Positions 9,153-20,439 of a stretch of DNA of 64,000 nt are shown here, one piece after another (position 1 is the stretch's first letter; each line of letters opens with the position of its first letter). Where the stretch lies: positions 62,001 to 126,000 of the forward strand of contig CAWBYD010000007.1 of assembly GCA_963792915.1 (NCBI GenBank), given 5' to 3'. The translations under genes and the position numbers were made by a program. This stretch comes from Solirubrobacter sp963792915 (GTDB taxonomy: Bacteria > Actinomycetota > Thermoleophilia > Solirubrobacterales > Solirubrobacteraceae). The notes under the pieces are model-generated. The model ran no database searches, was not told where the DNA came from, and saw nothing but the letters and a program-made list of their open reading frames with translations.

Positions 9153-9931
9153 GCGCAGAGCTTTACACGCACGGACTCCGCGAGGCGCCTGGGCTTGCGG
9201 CCGGGCCGCAGCTCGTAGCCGATCGGCGCGCCGGTGTCGGCCGCGCGGTAGCTGTGGCCGTCGTAGCTCATCGTGACCCCGCCGTTACCGAGGTTCATCC
9301 GGAAGCGGCCGGAGCGGAAGCTCTTGCTCGTGAAGCCCGCGTCCAGGTTCTGCCCGTCGATCAGCGCCTTGCCGGTCGCGTCGACGAGGCACACGAAGAC
9401 CGGCCTGGTCGTCTTCAGCCGCAACGCGACGCGCGCCGGCGCCACCCTCTTGACCTTCTTCTTCTTGCTCTTGCGCGGTGTCGCGGCGGGCGAGGCCGTC
9501 GCCGTCGCGGTCGGCGTCCCGACCGTGGTCGGCGCGTTCTGGTCCGGGCCCCACGTGCCGATCAGGTACAGCGCGCCGACCAGCGCCGCCACGCCGAGCG
9601 CGACGACCAGGATCGGCCCGACCGGGCGCCGGTTGCGGCGCCGCCGGCGCTGGCCGCCGAGTCCCGGCCCGAACGGCGTCAGGTCCTGCCCCGAGGGGCG
9701 CTCGTAGCGCTGTCGGTACTCCTCGACCAGCAGCCGCGGATCGAGCTCGAGGTACTCCGCGTAGGTGCGCAGGAACGTCTTGACGAACGTGGGCCCGGGC
9801 AGCAGGTCCCACTCCTCGTTCTCCAGCGCGCGCAGGTACTTGGCGCGGATCTTGGTCGCCGCCTCGACCTCGGTCATGTCGATACGGCGACGCATCCGCG
9901 TCTCTCGAAGCGTCTCACCGATCTCCGGCAT
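9149..9931 (-). CDS. RodZ/YmfM-like helix-turn-helix membrane protein
   Basis: The start at 9931 (MPEIGETLRETR) gives 260 aa; an upstream start would overlap the end of ftsK. Residues 1-75 form a RodZ-type helix-turn-helix domain (ETLRETRMRRRID, ATKIRAKYLRALE), residues 95-103 are basic, 104-125 form one transmembrane helix, and after a Thr/Ala/Pro linker and a Lys-rich patch the C-terminal about 95 residues resemble the DUF4115 outer domain. RodZ anchors the MreB cytoskeleton in rods; in Gram-positives the gene is often found between ftsK and cinA/pgsA, as here. The exact role in this organism is inferred. Confidence 0.85.
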   Translation of the reverse strand: MPEIGETLRETRMRRRIDMTEVEAATKIRAKYLRALENEEWDLLPGPTFVKTFLRTYAEYLELDPRLLVEEYRQRYERPSGQDLTPFGPGLGGQRRRRRNRRPVGPILVVALGVAALVGALYLIGTWGPDQNAPTTVGTPTATATASPAATPRKSKKKKVKRVAPARVALRLKTTRPVFVCLVDATGKALIDGQNLDAGFTSKSFRSGRFRMNLGNGGVTMSYDGHSYRAADTGAPIGYELRPGRKPRRLAESVRVKLCA

Positions 9932-9953
9932 CGGCTTCGAGGCTACAAGCGCC

Positions 9954-12383
<2,430 letters not shown>

Positions 12384-12439
12384 CTGGCGCGGCACCCTTC
12401 GACGCCGGCGCGCCGAGCCCTGCTAGACACGACAGCGAC

Positions 12440-12808
12440 GTGAAGCCCTACACGATCCGTCGCGTGCGGCCCCAGGCGCTGATCCCGCTCGTCGGCGTGC
12501 CCGTGTTCTTCGTGATCGTGGGCCCGCACGGCCTCGAGTGGGTGCTGGTGGCGGTGTGGGTCCTGCTGGCGGCGGGCTACCTCGCGCGCGGCTCGCTGCA
12601 GCTGCGCGTCGACGAGCGCGGCGTGTGGGTCGCCGGCGGGGCGATCGTGCCGTGGAGCTCGGTCCGCGAGGTCCGGCTCGACGGCGAGCGCCTGACCGTG
12701 CGCCTGCACGCCGGCGACGATGTCGAGTTCCCTGCTGAGGGCCTGGATCGAGCCGCCCTGGCCGCCGCCGTCGAGGGCTTCGGGCACGTTCCGCTGAGGA
12801 GTTGCTAA
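12440..12808 (+). CDS. small membrane protein, PH-like
   Basis: A 122-aa product with a GTG start. Two hydrophobic helices (about residues 13-27 and 31-48) precede a beta-rich segment (LQLRVDERGVWVAGG, VPWSSVREVRLDGERLTVRL) that resembles bacterial PH-like domains of small membrane proteins. It diverges from ftsK across 56 nt and is followed 56 nt later by a response regulator, so it may share the promoter region of the two-component system. Function unknown. Confidence 0.7.
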   Translation: MKPYTIRRVRPQALIPLVGVPVFFVIVGPHGLEWVLVAVWVLLAAGYLARGSLQLRVDERGVWVAGGAIVPWSSVREVRLDGERLTVRLHAGDDVEFPAEGLDRAALAAAVEGFGHVPLRSC

Positions 12809-12864
12809 ACGGCGTCTGAAGGTTGCGGCCGTTCTGCCGTCCGCGCCGTACCATCAGACCTCAG

Positions 12865-13554
12865 ATGGATGCCGCCGCCCGCCCTGTCCGCGTGCTCGTC
12901 GTCGAGGACGACGAGGAGATCGCGCAGGTCCTCCAGCGCTCGCTGCGCCTGGAGGGCTACGAAGTCAAGCTCGCCGGCGACGGCGTACGCGGTCTCGACG
13001 AGGCGCACGCGTTCCTGCCCGACATCATCGTGCTGGACCTCGGGCTCCCGCGGCTGGACGGCATCGATGTCGCGCGGCGGCTGCGCGAGGACGGCGACGA
13101 CACGCCGATCCTCATGCTCACGGCGCGTGATGCGCTGGAGTCCCGCGTCGAGGGTCTGGACGTCGGCGCGGACGACTACCTCGTCAAGCCGTTCGAGCGC
13201 CAGGAGCTGCTCGCCCGGATGCGGGCGCTGCTGCGCCGCCGGCCCCCGCGTGGCATGGCCCCGCTGCGCGTGGGCGATCTGACGCTCAACCCCGACACGC
13301 ACGAGGTGGCGCGCGACTCGCGCGCGATCGACCTCACGCAGCGGGAGTTCGAGCTGCTCGAGTACCTGATGCGCAACGAGCGCCTCGTGATCTCGCGCCA
13401 GAAGCTGCTCGACGAGGTGTGGGGCTATGACCCGTTCTCGATCACCAACACGATCGAGGTGTTCGTCTCGAACCTCAGAAGAAAGCTCGAAGCCGGTGGC
13501 GAGCCTCGACTCCTCCATACGGTCCGCGGCGCGGGCTACGTACTCCGCGTATAA
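12865..13554 (+). CDS. OmpR-family response regulator
   Basis: Cytoplasmic transcription factor of a two-component system. The receiver domain (about residues 8-118) has the acidic pocket EDDEE, phospho-acceptor Asp in LDLGLPRLDG, Thr/Lys switch residues (LTARD, VKPF). The C-terminal winged helix (about 135-228) has the usual LTQREFELLEYL and VRGAGYVLRV signatures. ATG 12865 (229 aa) was chosen because the receiver starts right after it; an earlier start would add 14 unrelated residues. The 3' end overlaps the kinase start by 59 nt. It resembles MprA/TcrA-type actinobacterial regulators. The signal is unknown. Confidence 0.93.
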   Translation: MDAAARPVRVLVVEDDEEIAQVLQRSLRLEGYEVKLAGDGVRGLDEAHAFLPDIIVLDLGLPRLDGIDVARRLREDGDDTPILMLTARDALESRVEGLDVGADDYLVKPFERQELLARMRALLRRRPPRGMAPLRVGDLTLNPDTHEVARDSRAIDLTQREFELLEYLMRNERLVISRQKLLDEVWGYDPFSITNTIEVFVSNLRRKLEAGGEPRLLHTVRGAGYVLRV

Positions 13555-14941
13555 GCGCCAGCCGATCCGCTGGCGGCTGGCCGGCGGCTCCGCGGCGCTG
13601 ACGCTGGTGATCCTGTGCGGCTTCGCGGTGATCGTCGGGACGCTCACGACGCGCGCGATCTACAAGGACTTCAACCGCCAGGTCTCGTCCTCTGCGGACA
13701 CGCTCGAGGCGCGGCTGATCTACGTCTACTACCGCCAGGACCCCAAGACCGGCGACCCGCAGTACAAGAAGAGCGTCAACCTCGAGAGCTTCGCGGCCAG
13801 CTACGGCGCGGCGATCCGCGTCATCACGACCGACGGGCACATCTTCGAGGCGACGGCGGGCGCGCCCGACTGGGGCCGCGCCGACTCGCGCAGCAAGGTC
13901 GTCGACGGCTGGAAGGTCGAGACTCGGGTCGCGCACATCTCCAGCGATGTGCCGCAGTTCGAGTTCCCGATCTTCGTGCAGTACGGGCGGCGGATCTCCG
14001 GCGTGCAGGCGACCGCCAACCGCGTCAAGCTGTTCCTCGGCCTCGGCGTGCTGGGCGGGACGGCGCTCGCGCTGCTGGCCGGCGTGGCGACGGCCCGGCG
14101 CGCGATCGAGCCGATCGCGGAGCTGACCGCGGCCGCGCGCGAGATCGAGCGCACGCGCGACCCCAAGCTGCGGATCCCCCGCCCGTCGGCCGACGACGAG
14201 GTCGCCGAGCTCGCGCTGACGCTCGAGGGGATGCTGCACGCGCTCGACCAGGCGCGCGGCGAGACCGAGGCGACGCTCGCCCGCCAGCGCCAGTTCGTCG
14301 CCGACGCGTCGCACGAGCTGCGCACGCCGCTGACCAGCGTGCTGGCCAACCTCGAGCTGCTCGAGGTCACCGTCGAGGGCGAGTCGCGCGAGGCGGCCGC
14401 CTCGGCGCTGCGCTCGTCGCGGCGCATGCGCCGCCTGGTCGGCGACCTGCTGCTGCTCGCGCGCGCCGACGCCGGCCGCGAGATGCCGCACCGGCGCGTC
14501 GACCTCTCCGACGTCGTGACCGACGCCGCAGCCGAGCTCGAGCCGGTGGCGGGCGACCACGAGATCTCGATCTCCGCACCGGCCGGGCTCGAGGTCGAGG
14601 GCGTGCGCGACGAGCTGCACCGGCTGGTGCTGAACCTGATGGAGAACGCGCTGCGCCACACCGACCCGGGCACGGCCGTGGAGGCCAGCGTCGAGCGCCG
14701 CAACGGCGACATCGTGCTCGCCGTGGAGGACGACGGGCCGGGGATCCCGGCCGAGATGCAGGACAAGGTCTTCGAGCGCTTCTTCCGGGGCGCGGGCGAC
14801 CGCTCGGGCTCCTCGGGGCTCGGGCTCTCGATCGTGCGCGCGGTGGCGGAGAGCCACCGGGGCAGCGTCCAGCTCGAGCCGCCGCTCGACGGACGCGGCG
14901 CTCGTTTCGTCGTCCGCTTTCCCGCACGCTCACTTAACTAA
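13496..14941 (+). CDS. HAMP sensor histidine kinase
   Basis: Partner of the preceding response regulator. The only sensible in-frame start is GTG 13496, inside the end of the regulator gene. The 481-aa product has TM1 (about residues 30-52), a periplasmic/extracellular sensor of about 120 residues, TM2 (about 177-198), a HAMP linker (RRAIEPIAEL), a HisKA dimerisation helix with FVADASHELRTPL, and a HATPase_c domain with N box (LMENALRH), G1 (VEDDGPGIP) and G2 (GSSGLGLSIV). All catalytic boxes are intact. It probably senses a cell-envelope signal. Confidence 0.93.
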   Translation: MASLDSSIRSAARATYSAYKRQPIRWRLAGGSAALTLVILCGFAVIVGTLTTRAIYKDFNRQVSSSADTLEARLIYVYYRQDPKTGDPQYKKSVNLESFAASYGAAIRVITTDGHIFEATAGAPDWGRADSRSKVVDGWKVETRVAHISSDVPQFEFPIFVQYGRRISGVQATANRVKLFLGLGVLGGTALALLAGVATARRAIEPIAELTAAAREIERTRDPKLRIPRPSADDEVAELALTLEGMLHALDQARGETEATLARQRQFVADASHELRTPLTSVLANLELLEVTVEGESREAAASALRSSRRMRRLVGDLLLLARADAGREMPHRRVDLSDVVTDAAAELEPVAGDHEISISAPAGLEVEGVRDELHRLVLNLMENALRHTDPGTAVEASVERRNGDIVLAVEDDGPGIPAEMQDKVFERFFRGAGDRSGSSGLGLSIVRAVAESHRGSVQLEPPLDGRGARFVVRFPARSLN

Positions 14942-14975
14942 AGCTCATCGGCCGCGCGCCGATGCCTGTGGTGAC

Positions 14976-15419
14976 ATGTCCGACATCACATCCCAGCAGC
15001 TCGTCGTCTTCTCGCTCGGAGCGGAGGAGTACGCGCTCCCGATCGGAGCGGTCCACGAGATCATTCGCTTTTCAGAGCCCCGCTCCGTCGCCTCCGATAT
15101 CCCGTGGATCCGCGGTGTCATCGGCCTGCGCGGCAAGATCATCCCGATCTACGACCTCGCCTCGCGCATGGGCCTAGACGGCGAGGCGTTCGAGTTCGGC
15201 AAGATCGTCATCGTCGAGACCGGCACCGGCCAGGCCGGCGTGGTCGTCGGCGACGTCGAGGAGGTCCTGACCGTCTCCAGCGACCAGCTCGAGGCCGTCC
15301 CGACCGCCGACACCCAGACGATCGAGTCGATCGCCAAGATCGGCGACCGCCTCGTGATCCTGCTCAACCCGGAGGGGCTGTTCGCGGCCGCCGGGGCTGA
15401 CGAGCTCGCCGCGGCGTAG
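14976..15419 (+). CDS. cheW: chemotaxis adaptor CheW
   Basis: A 147-aa CheW-domain protein that couples chemoreceptors to the CheA kinase. Recognisable signatures include FSLGAEEYALPIGAVHEI, the IRGVIGLRGKIIPIYDL segment at about 45-62, and GVVVGDVEEVLTV. It is the first gene of the nine-gene chemotaxis/switch operon and lies 34 nt after the sensor kinase. The gap to cheB is 11 nt. Confidence 0.95.
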   Translation: MSDITSQQLVVFSLGAEEYALPIGAVHEIIRFSEPRSVASDIPWIRGVIGLRGKIIPIYDLASRMGLDGEAFEFGKIVIVETGTGQAGVVVGDVEEVLTVSSDQLEAVPTADTQTIESIAKIGDRLVILLNPEGLFAAAGADELAAA

Positions 15420-15430
15420 ATCGCACTCCC

Positions 15431-16486
15431 ATGGCCACGATCAGTCCCAACGCGCAGCGCGTCGTCGTCGCCGACGACTCGCGCCTGATGCGCCGGATCC
15501 TCTCCGACGCGCTCGCGCGCCGGGGCTTCAACGTCGTCGCGACGGCGTCCGACGGCGACGAGGCGCTTGCCGCCTGCAACGAGTTTCGTCCCGACGCGAT
15601 GACGCTCGACCTGGCGATGCCGGGTCTCGACGGCATCGGGGTGCTGCGCGCGCTGCGCGCCGGGAAGGCCGAGAGCGTGCCCGTGGTCGTGGTGTCCGCA
15701 TTCTCCCCCGCACACGGCGCGCGCGCCGTCGACGCCCTCGCCGAGGGCGCGTTCGACCTGGTCGCCAAGCCGGCGCTGGGCGAGTCGATGGAAACCTTCA
15801 CGACCGAGCTCTCGCGCAAGGTGTCGGACGCCGCCGAGAGCGGGACCGCACGCCGCCGCATCGTGCGCGCCGCGCCGGCGCGCCCCGCGGCGCCGCGCCG
15901 GACGCCCGCCGTGCGGGCCGGGTCGCGCAAGACGGTCCTGATCGCATCCTCCACCGGCGGCCCCAAGGCGCTCGGCGAGCTCATCCCGAAGCTGCCGGCC
16001 CGCCTCGGCAACGGGGCGATGATCGTCCAGCACATGCCGGCCGGGTTCACCGCGTCGCTCGCCGCGCGCCTGGACTCGACGTCGAAGCTGAAGGTCCTCG
16101 AGGCCAAGGGCGGCGAGTCCGTCCAGGTCGGCCAGCTGCTGCTGGCGCCCGGGGGCTCGCACCTGCGCATGAGCGACGACCGCCGCGTGCGGCTGTCCGA
16201 CGAGGCGCCGATGGGCGGCCTGCGCCCGCGCGCCGACCTCACGATCGCCGACGCCGCGCGCATCTACGGGCGCGACCTGCTGCTCGTGGTGCTGACCGGC
16301 ATGGGCAAGGACGGCCTCGAAGGCGCCCGCGCGGTCAAGGCCGCCGGAGGCCGCGTGCTCGTCGAGGCCGAGTCGACCTGCGTCGTCTACGGCATGCCGC
16401 GCGCCGTGGCCGAGGCCGGGCTCGCCGACGAAGTGCTGCCGCTCGACGAACTGCCCGCCGCAATCGTCCGGGAGGCCGGATCATGA
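15431..16486 (+). CDS. cheB: protein-glutamate methylesterase CheB
   Basis: Removes methyl groups from (and deamidates) chemoreceptors when phosphorylated by CheA, giving adaptation. The 351-aa product has an N-terminal receiver domain with phospho-acceptor Asp60 (TLDLAMPGLDG) and a C-terminal esterase with the catalytic triad Ser174 (ASSTGG), His201 (QHMP) and Asp294 (GMGKDG). A basic/Ala-Pro linker (about 130-162) joins them. The stop overlaps the cheR start by 4 nt (ATGA). Confidence 0.97.
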   Translation: MATISPNAQRVVVADDSRLMRRILSDALARRGFNVVATASDGDEALAACNEFRPDAMTLDLAMPGLDGIGVLRALRAGKAESVPVVVVSAFSPAHGARAVDALAEGAFDLVAKPALGESMETFTTELSRKVSDAAESGTARRRIVRAAPARPAAPRRTPAVRAGSRKTVLIASSTGGPKALGELIPKLPARLGNGAMIVQHMPAGFTASLAARLDSTSKLKVLEAKGGESVQVGQLLLAPGGSHLRMSDDRRVRLSDEAPMGGLRPRADLTIADAARIYGRDLLLVVLTGMGKDGLEGARAVKAAGGRVLVEAESTCVVYGMPRAVAEAGLADEVLPLDELPAAIVREAGS

Positions 16487-17364
16487 CCCCGCTCAGCGAC
16501 CGTTCCGCGCCAGCCCGCCCCGCGCGTTCCGTCATCCCGTCCCGCCCCGCCGCCCCCGCCGGCGCAGGCTTCGTCGCCGGCCTGAAGGGCGACGACTTTC
16601 TGGTGCTGTGCGAGCTCGTGCGCACGCTCTGCGGCGTCGATCTCGCCCAGTACAAGCGCAACCAGATGGAGCGCCGCGTGCGCACGTGGGTCGACCGCCG
16701 CGGCGCGAGCGACCTGGCCACCTATGGGGCGCGGCTGCGCCGCGAGCCGGAGGAGCTCGACGCGTTCCTGGACCGCGTGACGATCAACGTCTCGCACCTG
16801 TGGCGACACGAGGACCAGTTCGAGGTGCTGCGCACGTCGATCCTGCCCGAGCGCGCCAAGAGCGGCGGCCCGCTGCGGATCTGGAGCGCCGGCTGCTCCT
16901 ACGGCGCGGAGGCCTACACGATCGCCGCGATCTGCCGCGAGGCCGTCCCGACGGCGCGCGTCGAGATCAACGGCACCGACCTCGACCGCCGCATGGTGGC
17001 CCGCGCCCGCGAGGGGCGCTTCACCGTGGAAGACGCCCGCACGTCGCCGAAGGGCATGCTCCAGCGCCATTTCAACCCGCTGCCGGACGGCGGCTGGGAG
17101 GCCAAGCCCGAACTGAAGCGCATAGTGCGCTTCGATACGGGCGACCTGCTGAGGATGCCGGTGCCGGCGTCCCGCTACGACGTGGTCTTCTGCCGCAACA
17201 CCGTCATCTACTTCACCGAAGAAGTGCGGGACGCGCTGCACCAGCGGCTCGTGTCGACGCTGGCCCCCGGCGGCTACCTCGTCGTGGGAACCTCTGAGCG
17301 CGTGTCCGACCCGCGCGGGCTCGGGCTCACCTCACCGTTTCACTTCATCTACCGGAAGAGCTGA
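16483..17364 (+). CDS. cheR: chemotaxis protein methyltransferase CheR
   Basis: SAM-dependent methylation of receptor glutamates, opposing CheB. The 293-aa product starts with an unusual Pro/Ala-rich segment (about 30 residues) before the normal CheR N-domain (FLVLCELVRTLCGVDL). The SAM-binding motif is WSAGCSYGAEAYT, and FCRNTVIYF is the conserved late motif. It lacks the C-terminal pentapeptide-binding extras of longer CheRs. It overlaps cheB by 4 nt and shares one nucleotide with the cheA start. Confidence 0.96.
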   Translation: MTPLSDRSAPARPARSVIPSRPAAPAGAGFVAGLKGDDFLVLCELVRTLCGVDLAQYKRNQMERRVRTWVDRRGASDLATYGARLRREPEELDAFLDRVTINVSHLWRHEDQFEVLRTSILPERAKSGGPLRIWSAGCSYGAEAYTIAAICREAVPTARVEINGTDLDRRMVARAREGRFTVEDARTSPKGMLQRHFNPLPDGGWEAKPELKRIVRFDTGDLLRMPVPASRYDVVFCRNTVIYFTEEVRDALHQRLVSTLAPGGYLVVGTSERVSDPRGLGLTSPFHFIYRKS

Positions 17365-19331
17365 TGGACGAGTACCTCCCCATGTTCCTCGCCGAGGGGC
17401 GTGAGCACCTGCAGGAGCTCAACCTCGCGGTCGTGCGCATCGAGGAGAAGCCCGACGACCAGGCGACGGTCGACGAGATCTTCCGCATCGCGCATTCCCT
17501 GAAGGGGATGAGCGCGACGATGGGCTTCTCGGGGATGGCCGCGCTCACGCACGAGATGGAGGACGTCTTCGAGCTGCTGCGCCAGCGCTCCGGAGGCCTC
17601 GAGCGCGCAGCGGTCGACGTGCTGCTCGACAGCCTCGACGCGCTGTCGGCCGCCATCGAGTCGATCGACACGACCGGCAAGGAGGCGATCGAGCCGCAGG
17701 CGCTGATCGAGCGCCTGCAGGGCCTGGTCCGGGAGCGGACACCGCAGCAGTCCGCGCAGCGCACCGGTGCGTCCGAGCCGCCCGAGAACCTGGCCGAGCT
17801 GGCCGACGGGCGCCGCGTCGTACAGGTCTCGGCGATCCTCGCCGACGAGGTCTCGATGCCGTCCGTGCGCGCCTACATGGTGCTCTCGGCGCTCGCCGGG
17901 CTCGGCGAGACGCTCGCCTGCTGCCCGGCGCCGGACGACGTGGACGGGTTCGACGGCCGCTACATCGATGCCTGGCTGGTCTCCGAGCGCGCGGACGCCG
18001 AGCTCGCCGATGCCGCGGGCGCCGTGCCCGAGGTGGCCGACGTGCAGGTCTTCGAGGCGCTCGCCGACGCCGCCGTCGACGTGCCCTCCGACGAGGACGT
18101 CGCTGCTCCGGCTGCGGTCGCCGATGCGGAGGTGCCCGCGCCGGCGCCGAGCGCGCCCGGGCGCCCCGCGCCCAAGGGCTCCTCGACCGTGCGCGTGGAC
18201 GCCGAGCGCCTGGACCAGCTGATGCACTACATGGGCGAGCTCGTGTTGCACCGCACGCAGGTCGAGGCGCTCGCCTCGCGCGCCGACGTGCCGGGCCTCT
18301 CGCAGGCGATGCAGAACCTCACGCGCACGTCGCATGCGCTGCAGTCGATGGTCATGCAGGTGCGGATGATCCCGGTCGAGGCGGTGTTCCTGCGCTTCCC
18401 GCGGCTCGTGCGCGACCTCTCGACCAAGCTCGGCAAGCAGGTCGACCTGCAACTCGTCGGCAAGGACACCGAGCTCGACCGCACGGTCGTGGACGCGCTC
18501 GGCGACCCGCTCGTGCATCTCGTCCGTAACTCGCTCGACCACGGGCTCGAGGGCCCGGAGGAGCGCAAGGCGGCCGGCAAGCCGGCCACCGGCGTGCTCG
18601 AGATCTCGGCCCAGCACGCGGGCGGCAACGTGGTCATCACGGTCGCCGACGACGGCCGCGGCATCGATCCCAAGATGGTCGCCCGCAAGGCCGCCGAGCG
18701 CGGGCTGATCGCCCCCGAGGCGGTCGACTCGATCGACACCGCGCGCGCCGTGGAGCTGCTGTTCGCCGCCGGCTTCTCGACCTCTGACGTCACCAGCGAC
18801 ATCTCCGGCCGTGGCGTCGGGATGGACGCCGTGCGCGCGGCGATCCGCGGGCTCGGCGGCGAGGTCCTGATGACCTCCGAGCTCGGCGTCGGCACGAGCG
18901 CCCAGATCCGCCTGCCGCTCACGCTGGCGATCATGGCCGCGCTGATCGTCGAGACCGACGAGCGGCCGTTCGCGATCCCGCTCGACCGCATCGAGCGCAC
19001 CGTGCGCGTGTCCGACCAGGCCGTGCGCTCGGTCGCCGGGCGCCGCATGCTCGTGCTCTCGGACGGCGTCCTGCCGATCGTCGACGCTTCCGAGCGCTAC
19101 GGTGGCTCGGCGACCCCGAACGCCGACTACGCCGTCGTCGTCCGCGGTGGCACCGAGCGCTTCGCCATGACCGTTACGAAGCTCGTCGGCCAGCATGAGC
19201 TGGTCACCCGCCCGCTCCCGCCCGAGGTCTCGGACGGCGCCGCCCTGTCGGGCGCCGCGGTCCTGTCGGACGGCCAGATCGCTCTGATCGTCGACTGCGA
19301 TGCAGTCGTCGACGTTCCCGTCGCCGTGTGA
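17364..19331 (+). CDS. cheA: chemotaxis histidine kinase CheA
   Basis: Central kinase that phosphorylates CheY and CheB. The 655-aa product contains all five domains: P1 with phospho-acceptor His44 (RIAHSLKGM), a P2-like regulator-binding domain (about 150-235, VRAYMVLSALAGLGET), a Pro/Ala linker, P3 dimerisation (about 275-335), P4 ATPase (LVHLVRNSLDHG, ADDGRGID, SGRGVGMD) and P5, CheW-like (about 515-650). All motifs look active. The stop is followed by cheC. Confidence 0.97.
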   Translation: MDEYLPMFLAEGREHLQELNLAVVRIEEKPDDQATVDEIFRIAHSLKGMSATMGFSGMAALTHEMEDVFELLRQRSGGLERAAVDVLLDSLDALSAAIESIDTTGKEAIEPQALIERLQGLVRERTPQQSAQRTGASEPPENLAELADGRRVVQVSAILADEVSMPSVRAYMVLSALAGLGETLACCPAPDDVDGFDGRYIDAWLVSERADAELADAAGAVPEVADVQVFEALADAAVDVPSDEDVAAPAAVADAEVPAPAPSAPGRPAPKGSSTVRVDAERLDQLMHYMGELVLHRTQVEALASRADVPGLSQAMQNLTRTSHALQSMVMQVRMIPVEAVFLRFPRLVRDLSTKLGKQVDLQLVGKDTELDRTVVDALGDPLVHLVRNSLDHGLEGPEERKAAGKPATGVLEISAQHAGGNVVITVADDGRGIDPKMVARKAAERGLIAPEAVDSIDTARAVELLFAAGFSTSDVTSDISGRGVGMDAVRAAIRGLGGEVLMTSELGVGTSAQIRLPLTLAIMAALIVETDERPFAIPLDRIERTVRVSDQAVRSVAGRRMLVLSDGVLPIVDASERYGGSATPNADYAVVVRGGTERFAMTVTKLVGQHELVTRPLPPEVSDGAALSGAAVLSDGQIALIVDCDAVVDVPVAV

Positions 19332-19337
19332 CCCTCG

Positions 19338-19343
19338 AAAGGA
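19338..19343 (+). promoter_or_regulatory. ribosome binding site deciding the cheC start
   Basis: AAAGGA sits 5 nt before the GTG at 19349. A competing GTG at 19328 overlaps the cheA stop but has no such site, so the later start was chosen. Confidence 0.6.
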
Positions 19344-19348
19344 CCTTC

Positions 19349-19933
19349 GTGACTCAGTACACCGACCTGCAGCTCGACGCGCTGCGCGAGCTGGCCAATG
19401 TCGGGTCGGGCACTGCCTCGACCGCGCTCTCGACGATGCTCGGCCGCAGCGTCGACATCACCGTCCCGAGCGTGCGACTGCTCGACATGGCGGATGCCGT
19501 CGAGAGCCTGGGCGACGCCGAGAGCGAAGTCACCGGCCTCGTCCTGGGCGTGGTCGGCGACATGCCGGCCAGCGTCCTGCTGCTGCTCGCGCCCGCCGAC
19601 GCCGCCACGCTGTGCGGGCTGCTCGGCGTCGAGGCCGACTCCGAGATCGGCGACTCGGCCCTGCAGGAGATCGGCAACATCGTCGGCACCTCCTACATCA
19701 ACGCCTTCTCGGCGATGACCGGCATGGACCTCGAGCCCACGCCCCCGTCACGCGCCACCGACATGCTCGCCGCGATCGTCGAGACCGTGCTCGCCTCGCA
19801 CGCCGGCGCGAGCGGCGGCGCGCTGCTTGTGGACTCCGACCTCGTCGTCGAGGACGCGGATTGCACGATGGCGTTCCTGCTGGTGCCTGAAGAGGGCGGC
19901 GTCGAGCAGCTTCTGGCGCGTCTGGGCCTCTAG
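19349..19933 (+). CDS. cheC: CheY-P phosphatase CheC
   Basis: Dephosphorylates CheY-P and pairs with CheD. The 194-aa product keeps both phosphatase signatures (E-x2-N): LRELANVGSG near residue 15 and LQEIGNIVG near 110, so it is a two-site CheC rather than the single-site FliY form. The start chosen is GTG 19349, with AAAGGA upstream and the product beginning VTQYTDLQLDALREL, as in homologues. The overlap-coupled GTG 19328 would add seven residues. It lies immediately before cheD, its usual partner. Confidence 0.92.
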   Translation: MTQYTDLQLDALRELANVGSGTASTALSTMLGRSVDITVPSVRLLDMADAVESLGDAESEVTGLVLGVVGDMPASVLLLLAPADAATLCGLLGVEADSEIGDSALQEIGNIVGTSYINAFSAMTGMDLEPTPPSRATDMLAAIVETVLASHAGASGGALLVDSDLVVEDADCTMAFLLVPEEGGVEQLLARLGL

Positions 19934-19935
19934 TC

Positions 19936-20439
19936 GTGGGGGAGACGATGGTCAGGATGGGCGAACTCGCCGTATCGGCGAGCACCGGCGATGTCCTCGT
20001 CTCCCTTGGGCTGGGCTCGTGCATCGGGCTCGCGCTGCTCGACCGGCGGCTCGGGGTGGCCGGCCTGGCGCACGTCGTGCTGCCGGACTCCGGCGGCAAC
20101 GGCGGCCCGAACCCGCTCAAGTTCGCCGACCACGCGGTGCCCGAGCTCGTCCGGCGGGTCGTCGCGCTCGGCGCCCGCCGCGGGTTGCTCGAGGCCGCGC
20201 TGGTGGGCGGCGCGAGCATGTTCGTCGTCACCTCGTCGGCGCTCGAGGTGGGCCAGCGCAACGAGGCGGCCGTGCGTGAGCGGCTCGCTGACCTGCGGAT
20301 CCCGGTGCTCGCCCACGAGACCGGCGGAGCGCGCGGGCGCACCATCCGGGTGCATGTCGCCAACGCACGCGTTACCGTGCGGGCGGCCGGGGGCGTCGAA
20401 AGCGAACTCGTCCGCGGCGCGACGGAGGCGATGACATGA
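19936..20439 (+). CDS. cheD: chemoreceptor glutamine deamidase CheD
   Basis: Deamidates receptor glutamines and is regulated through CheC. The 167-aa product has the catalytic Cys29 in GLGSCIG, His46 in GLAHVVLP, and the VGGASMF segment. GTG 19936 lies 2 nt after cheC; ATG 19948 (MVRMGELAV) is an equally plausible start. It overlaps fliM by 4 nt. Confidence 0.94.
   Translation: MGETMVRMGELAVSASTGDVLVSLGLGSCIGLALLDRRLGVAGLAHVVLPDSGGNGGPNPLKFADHAVPELVRRVVALGARRGLLEAALVGGASMFVVTSSALEVGQRNEAAVRERLADLRIPVLAHETGGARGRTIRVHVANARVTVRAAGGVESELVRGATEAMT

Noticed and set aside
12823..12854. TTGCGG and TACCAT before the response regulator as a promoter
   Set aside because: The 20-nt spacing is too long and the transcription start would lie almost on the ATG.
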